Part shown: positions 61,189 to 64,000 of the stretch, in pieces
Position numbering within the stretch: position 1 is the first letter of the stretch
Layout of the letters: every line of letters begins with the position of its first letter
NCBI GenBank assembly: GCA_003282975.1
Contig: QBYD01000001.1
Coordinates: forward strand, 62,001 to 126,000
Reading direction: 5' to 3'
From: Pelagibacteraceae bacterium AG-325-C10
GTDB taxonomy: Bacteria > Pseudomonadota > Alphaproteobacteria > Pelagibacterales > Pelagibacteraceae
Length of the DNA stretch: 64,000 nucleotides
Made by a program: the position numbers and the translations under genes
The notes under the pieces: model-generated
Databases searched by the model: none
Seen by the model: the letters and a program-made list of their open reading frames with translations, nothing else
What the model was told of the DNA's origin: nothing

Positions 61189-62430
61189 TTAAGAAAATCT
61201 TAAAGAACTATATGGCTCAAGATCTAGATTCGTATTTTCATTTGCTATCATTCCAGAAACAATTTTTCCTGAAATAGGTCCCAATGTCCAACCAAGATGA
61301 TGATGTCCAAAGCAATAAAAAATATTTTTATAATTTTTTGAAGGTCCCATTACTGGAAGAAAGTCTGGTAAAGATGGTCTAAATCCTAGCCATTCATCTT
61401 CATGTTCTGGTAAATCACCCATCATATACTTGGCATTATCAATCAAATTTTTTATTCTAGATTTTGATAATGGGTTATTTAAACCACCAAATTCAACTGT
61501 ACCAACTACTCTTAAACCTTGCTCCATTGGTGTAATTCCAAATCCACGGTTAGAAAATATAACAGGTCTTTGTAGTAAGTGATCACAATTTTTGAAATGA
61601 ACATGATACCCTCTTTCAGTATCAAGAGGTATTTTTTCACCAATATTATCAGTTAATTTTTTTGAAAAAGCACCACAAGCGATTACAGCTTTATCAAAAA
61701 TAAAACTTTGATTTTCAGTCTTAAATAAAGGTTTTTCTTCATCAAAATTTATTTCTTGAATGTTTGTTTTATTAAATTTTCCACCTTTTTTTATAAATAG
61801 ATCAAAAAGTTTCAAAAGAATCTTTTTAGGATTTCTTGCATGTCTTGCATAAGGATAATAAACACCAGCATGATATATGGGTTTTATATGTGGTTCTAAA
61901 TCATGAATTTCAGATTTATTTACAAGCTGTTGCTTTACTCCTAATTCGTCTCTCACTCTAATCTCTAGCTCTCTACTCTTTAGATCTTTATCATTCCAGA
62001 TATAAAGAATACCTTTATTTTCAACTAAGCCCTCTAATTCAATTTCGTCAAATAATTCATCATAGGCAGGGAGTGCTAAATCTAAAATTTGATGCATATT
62101 TTTTGCTGTATGCATCATATTTTTTTTTGTTGAATTCATAATAAATTTCAAAAACCAAGGGATCATTTTTGGAACATAGTTCCATTTCAAAGCAAGAGGA
62201 CCTGTTGAACTTAGAAGCATAGAGGGTACATCTGCTAAAACATCAGGTCTATTCAAAGGAACAGAAGCATAAGGTGAAAAATGACCAGCATTGCCATAAG
62301 ATGCAGCTTGGGCTCCTGGATTATCTCTATCAAATATAGTTACGTTAAATCCTTTTTTTTGCAAAAATAAAGCATTAGAAATACCTTGAATTCCAGCGCC
62401 AATTATTCCAATTTTAATATTTTTATCCAC
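61189..62430 (-). CDS. dadA: D-amino acid dehydrogenase-family FAD oxidoreductase (DadA)
   Basis: 413 residues with an N-terminal FAD-binding motif GIIGAGIQGISNALFL (residues 8-23) and the DadA-type segments AASYGNAGHFSPYASVPLNR, ERGYHVHF and, near the end, GHHHLGWTLGPISG. It oxidises D-amino acids or related amines and feeds electrons to the respiratory chain. The start is GTG (62428-62430); no in-frame ATG precedes the dinucleotide motif. No linked racemase is visible. It is probably transcribed alone. Confidence 0.85.
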   Translation of the reverse strand: MDKNIKIGIIGAGIQGISNALFLQKKGFNVTIFDRDNPGAQAASYGNAGHFSPYASVPLNRPDVLADVPSMLLSSTGPLALKWNYVPKMIPWFLKFIMNSTKKNMMHTAKNMHQILDLALPAYDELFDEIELEGLVENKGILYIWNDKDLKSRELEIRVRDELGVKQQLVNKSEIHDLEPHIKPIYHAGVYYPYARHARNPKKILLKLFDLFIKKGGKFNKTNIQEINFDEEKPLFKTENQSFIFDKAVIACGAFSKKLTDNIGEKIPLDTERGYHVHFKNCDHLLQRPVIFSNRGFGITPMEQGLRVVGTVEFGGLNNPLSKSRIKNLIDNAKYMMGDLPEHEDEWLGFRPSLPDFLPVMGPSKNYKNIFYCFGHHHLGWTLGPISGKIVSGMIANENTNLDLEPYSSLRFS

Positions 62431-62489
62431 GAAGGATCTTATAATTAAAATATTAAATATTTAATAGTGACATTTTTTACTCAGCTAAT

Positions 62490-63614
62490 TTATGCAATCA
62501 CCTGCTTACTATGGATTTTTGCACTGAGCACAATACCAAAACCAATCATGGTTGCTAACATAGAAGAGCCTCCATATGACATAATAGGTAAGGGAGATCC
62601 AACGATAGGTAATAACCCTAATACCATTGATAAATTAACTGAAATATAGATAAATATTGCAAATGCAAAACCGAAACAAAATAATTTTGCAAAACTACTA
62701 CGTGAAAGTACACCAATTCTAACTATTCTTATAATTATAATTATATATAATAATAAAAGTCCTACCGAGCCGATAAAACCAAATTCTTCTGAAAATAGAG
62801 TAAAAATGAAATCAGTATGTTTTTCAGGAAGAAAATCTAAATAACTTTGAGTGCCTTGCAAGAAACCTTTACCTGAGAAACCTCCAGAACCTATGGCAAT
62901 TTTGGATTGGATGATTTGATAACCTGCTCCTAACGGGTCTCTATCAGGGTCTAAAAACGTTAAAATTCTAAGTTTCTGATATGGCTGAAGGTACGAAATG
63001 ATAAAAGGTAATGAAATCAAAAAAGTTATCAATGATAAAAAAAAATATTTTATCTTAACTCCCCCAAGCCATAATATAATCAATCCACTACAAGCTATTA
63101 ATACTGATGTACCCAAATCTGGTTGCGATAAAACTAAGATAATAGGGATAATTATTACGGTAAGTGCAAATGAAATGCTAATAAATGAATTTACTTTTTC
63201 AATATTTACTCGATGATAATATTTAGCAAGACAAAGAATTACTGCTATTTTCATCAACTCTGATGGCTGTAATACTAAAAAATATAAATTAATCCATCTT
63301 TGAGAACCAGATACCCTTATCCCATAAAAAGATACCCAAATTAGTAATAAGATTGTAGCAATATATAAAAAATAAGAACTAACGTGCCAAAGTTTGATAT
63401 TAAAAAAAGAAATCACTATCATCAAAACAAAAAATACAGATAATTTAATTAAATGACTTTTAGTATGAAAAAGAAATTCGCCTCCATCAGTAGAATACAT
63501 AACAAATAAACTAACTATTGATAAAATGAGGATACAAAATATTAAAATAAAATCTAAGTTTTTAACTTTTTGAAAAAAATTTTGATCTGAATTTAATCGA
63601 GTGTGTTGAAACAT
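62490..63614 (-). CDS. rodA: Rod-shape-determining peptidoglycan polymerase RodA
   Basis: A 374-residue SEDS-family membrane glycosyltransferase with about ten helices. It shows GSQRWINLYFLVLQPSELMK (about residues 103-122), SQPDLGTSVL (catalytic-region Asp), GAGYQIIQSKIAIGSGG, LPEKHTDFIFTLFSEEFGF and the final PLPIMSYGGSSML signature. It polymerises glycan strands with PBP2 in the elongasome. It starts directly after the PBP2 stop codon, the usual mrdA-mrdB arrangement. Confidence 0.95.
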   Translation of the reverse strand: MFQHTRLNSDQNFFQKVKNLDFILIFCILILSIVSLFVMYSTDGGEFLFHTKSHLIKLSVFFVLMIVISFFNIKLWHVSSYFLYIATILLLIWVSFYGIRVSGSQRWINLYFLVLQPSELMKIAVILCLAKYYHRVNIEKVNSFISISFALTVIIIPIILVLSQPDLGTSVLIACSGLIILWLGGVKIKYFFLSLITFLISLPFIISYLQPYQKLRILTFLDPDRDPLGAGYQIIQSKIAIGSGGFSGKGFLQGTQSYLDFLPEKHTDFIFTLFSEEFGFIGSVGLLLLYIIIIIRIVRIGVLSRSSFAKLFCFGFAFAIFIYISVNLSMVLGLLPIVGSPLPIMSYGGSSMLATMIGFGIVLSAKIHSKQVIA

Positions 63615-64000
63615 TTAAATATTAAACTCTTTATAATCTGGAATCTGTTTTCTATATTGATGTCGATCAACTATTAATTTAAATAGTTTAGTTGCCATTG
63701 GAGCTGCGGCTGAACTACCTGAGCCACCATGTTCTACAATGATACTTAAAGAATATCTTGGATTTTTATAAGGACCAAATGCAACGAATAAAGCATGGTC
63801 TCTTTCTTCATAGGGAATTTGAAATGTTTTTAAATCAAGTTCTCGTTCTCTTTTACTAATTCGTTTAACTTGTGCTGTGCCTGTTTTACCAGCAAATTGA
63901 TATTTAGGATCTTCTATTCTTGATTTATAAGAAGTTCCATATAATTCATTGGTAGAACTAAACATTGCTTCTTGAATAATTCTAATATTTTTTGGATCAT
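63615..64000 (-). CDS. mrdA: Penicillin-binding protein 2, C-terminal part
   Basis: The frame is open to the right edge of the window (reading DPKNIRIIQEAMFSSTN), so the gene begins beyond it. About 127 C-terminal transpeptidase residues are visible, including the KTGTAQ motif in FAGKTGTAQVKR, the family's third active-site motif, and ALFVAFGPYKNPRYSLSIIV. It cross-links peptidoglycan during elongation together with RodA, which follows without a gap. Confidence 0.93.
   Translation of the reverse strand, partial: DPKNIRIIQEAMFSSTNELYGTSYKSRIEDPKYQFAGKTGTAQVKRISKRERELDLKTFQIPYEERDHALFVAFGPYKNPRYSLSIIVEHGGSGSSAAAPMATKLFKLIVDRHQYRKQIPDYKEFNI

Noticed and set aside
61188-61204. 7-bp A/T hairpin (TTTAAGA/TCTTAAA) at the junction of convergent GAF-phosphatase and dadA genes
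   Set aside because: It lies mostly inside dadA coding sequence, has a single G-C pair per arm and no clear T-tract; expected often in such AT-rich DNA.
1-64000. CRISPR arrays, tRNA or rRNA genes, insertion sequences, phage genes or attachment sites
   Set aside because: I saw no regularly spaced repeats, no transposase or integrase reading frames and no tRNA/rRNA-like sequence in the short intergenic gaps.

Overview
This window is a gene-dense, very A+T-rich bacterial chromosome segment. Intergenic gaps are short, with none above about 200 bases. Many genes overlap by 1 to 20 bases, and many start codons lack a clear Shine-Dalgarno sequence. Together with the gene families present (branched-chain-type ABC importers, DMT/EamA permeases, AzlCD, CsiD-type dioxygenase, DadA), this points to a streamlined marine alphaproteobacterium of the SAR11/Pelagibacterales type. 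That is inference; no rRNA or tRNA gene was recognised to confirm it.

Bases 1-5925 (+) carry a catabolic operon: the 3' end of a sulfoacetaldehyde acetyltransferase-like TPP enzyme, a methyltransferase, a DUF1185 protein, an alpha/beta hydrolase, an aldehyde dehydrogenase and an EamA permease. A separately promoted periplasmic binding protein follows and ends at a strong bidirectional terminator. Bases 5978-20093 (-) are a transport and amino-acid block: TauE/SafE and MFS permeases, a 22-residue candidate membrane microprotein, two complete LivHMGF permease/ATPase sets, a P5C-reductase-like protein, the glutarate hydroxylase GlaH/CsiD, the exporter pair AzlCD, a second binding protein (with a terminator hairpin before its permease genes) and a LysE exporter. 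Bases 20214-20768 (+) hold a small TIGR03643-type protein and a glutaredoxin.

Bases 20800-28899 (-) form a surface-protein island. It has two inverse-autotransporter-type beta-barrel proteins that stop just after the barrel, three mutually paralogous secreted cysteine-containing proteins next to them, a FecR-domain protein, a TPR plus beta-barrel outer-membrane protein and another exported protein. The arrangement suggests a split, multi-gene surface display or secretion system. Bases 28973-35549 (-) hold MsrB, a histone-deacetylase-like hydrolase, a D-2-hydroxyacid dehydrogenase, an EamA permease, a small lipoprotein, an ammonium transporter fused to a SpoIIE/PP2C phosphatase, a periplasmic metal-binding-like protein and a small membrane protein.

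Bases 35550-59717 are a nearly complete type IV pilus locus. It includes two major-type prepilins, PilC, PilB, a lipoprotein secretin, PilP, PilO, a fused PilM-PilN, PilT, minor pilins FimT/PilV/PilW/PilX, a PilY1 with a large insertion in its vWA domain, a subtilisin-like autotransporter and the prepilin peptidase PilD. Embedded in and around it are all parts of a partner-switching circuit except its final target: a STAS anti-anti-sigma-like protein, an RsbW-like HATPase and three SpoIIE phosphatases whose input domains differ (Amt, CHASE2, GAF). A plausible reading is that ammonium and envelope or cytoplasmic signals converge on one STAS/HATPase switch that controls pilus or surface functions. 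The window ends with DadA, RodA and the 3' part of PBP2 on the minus strand.
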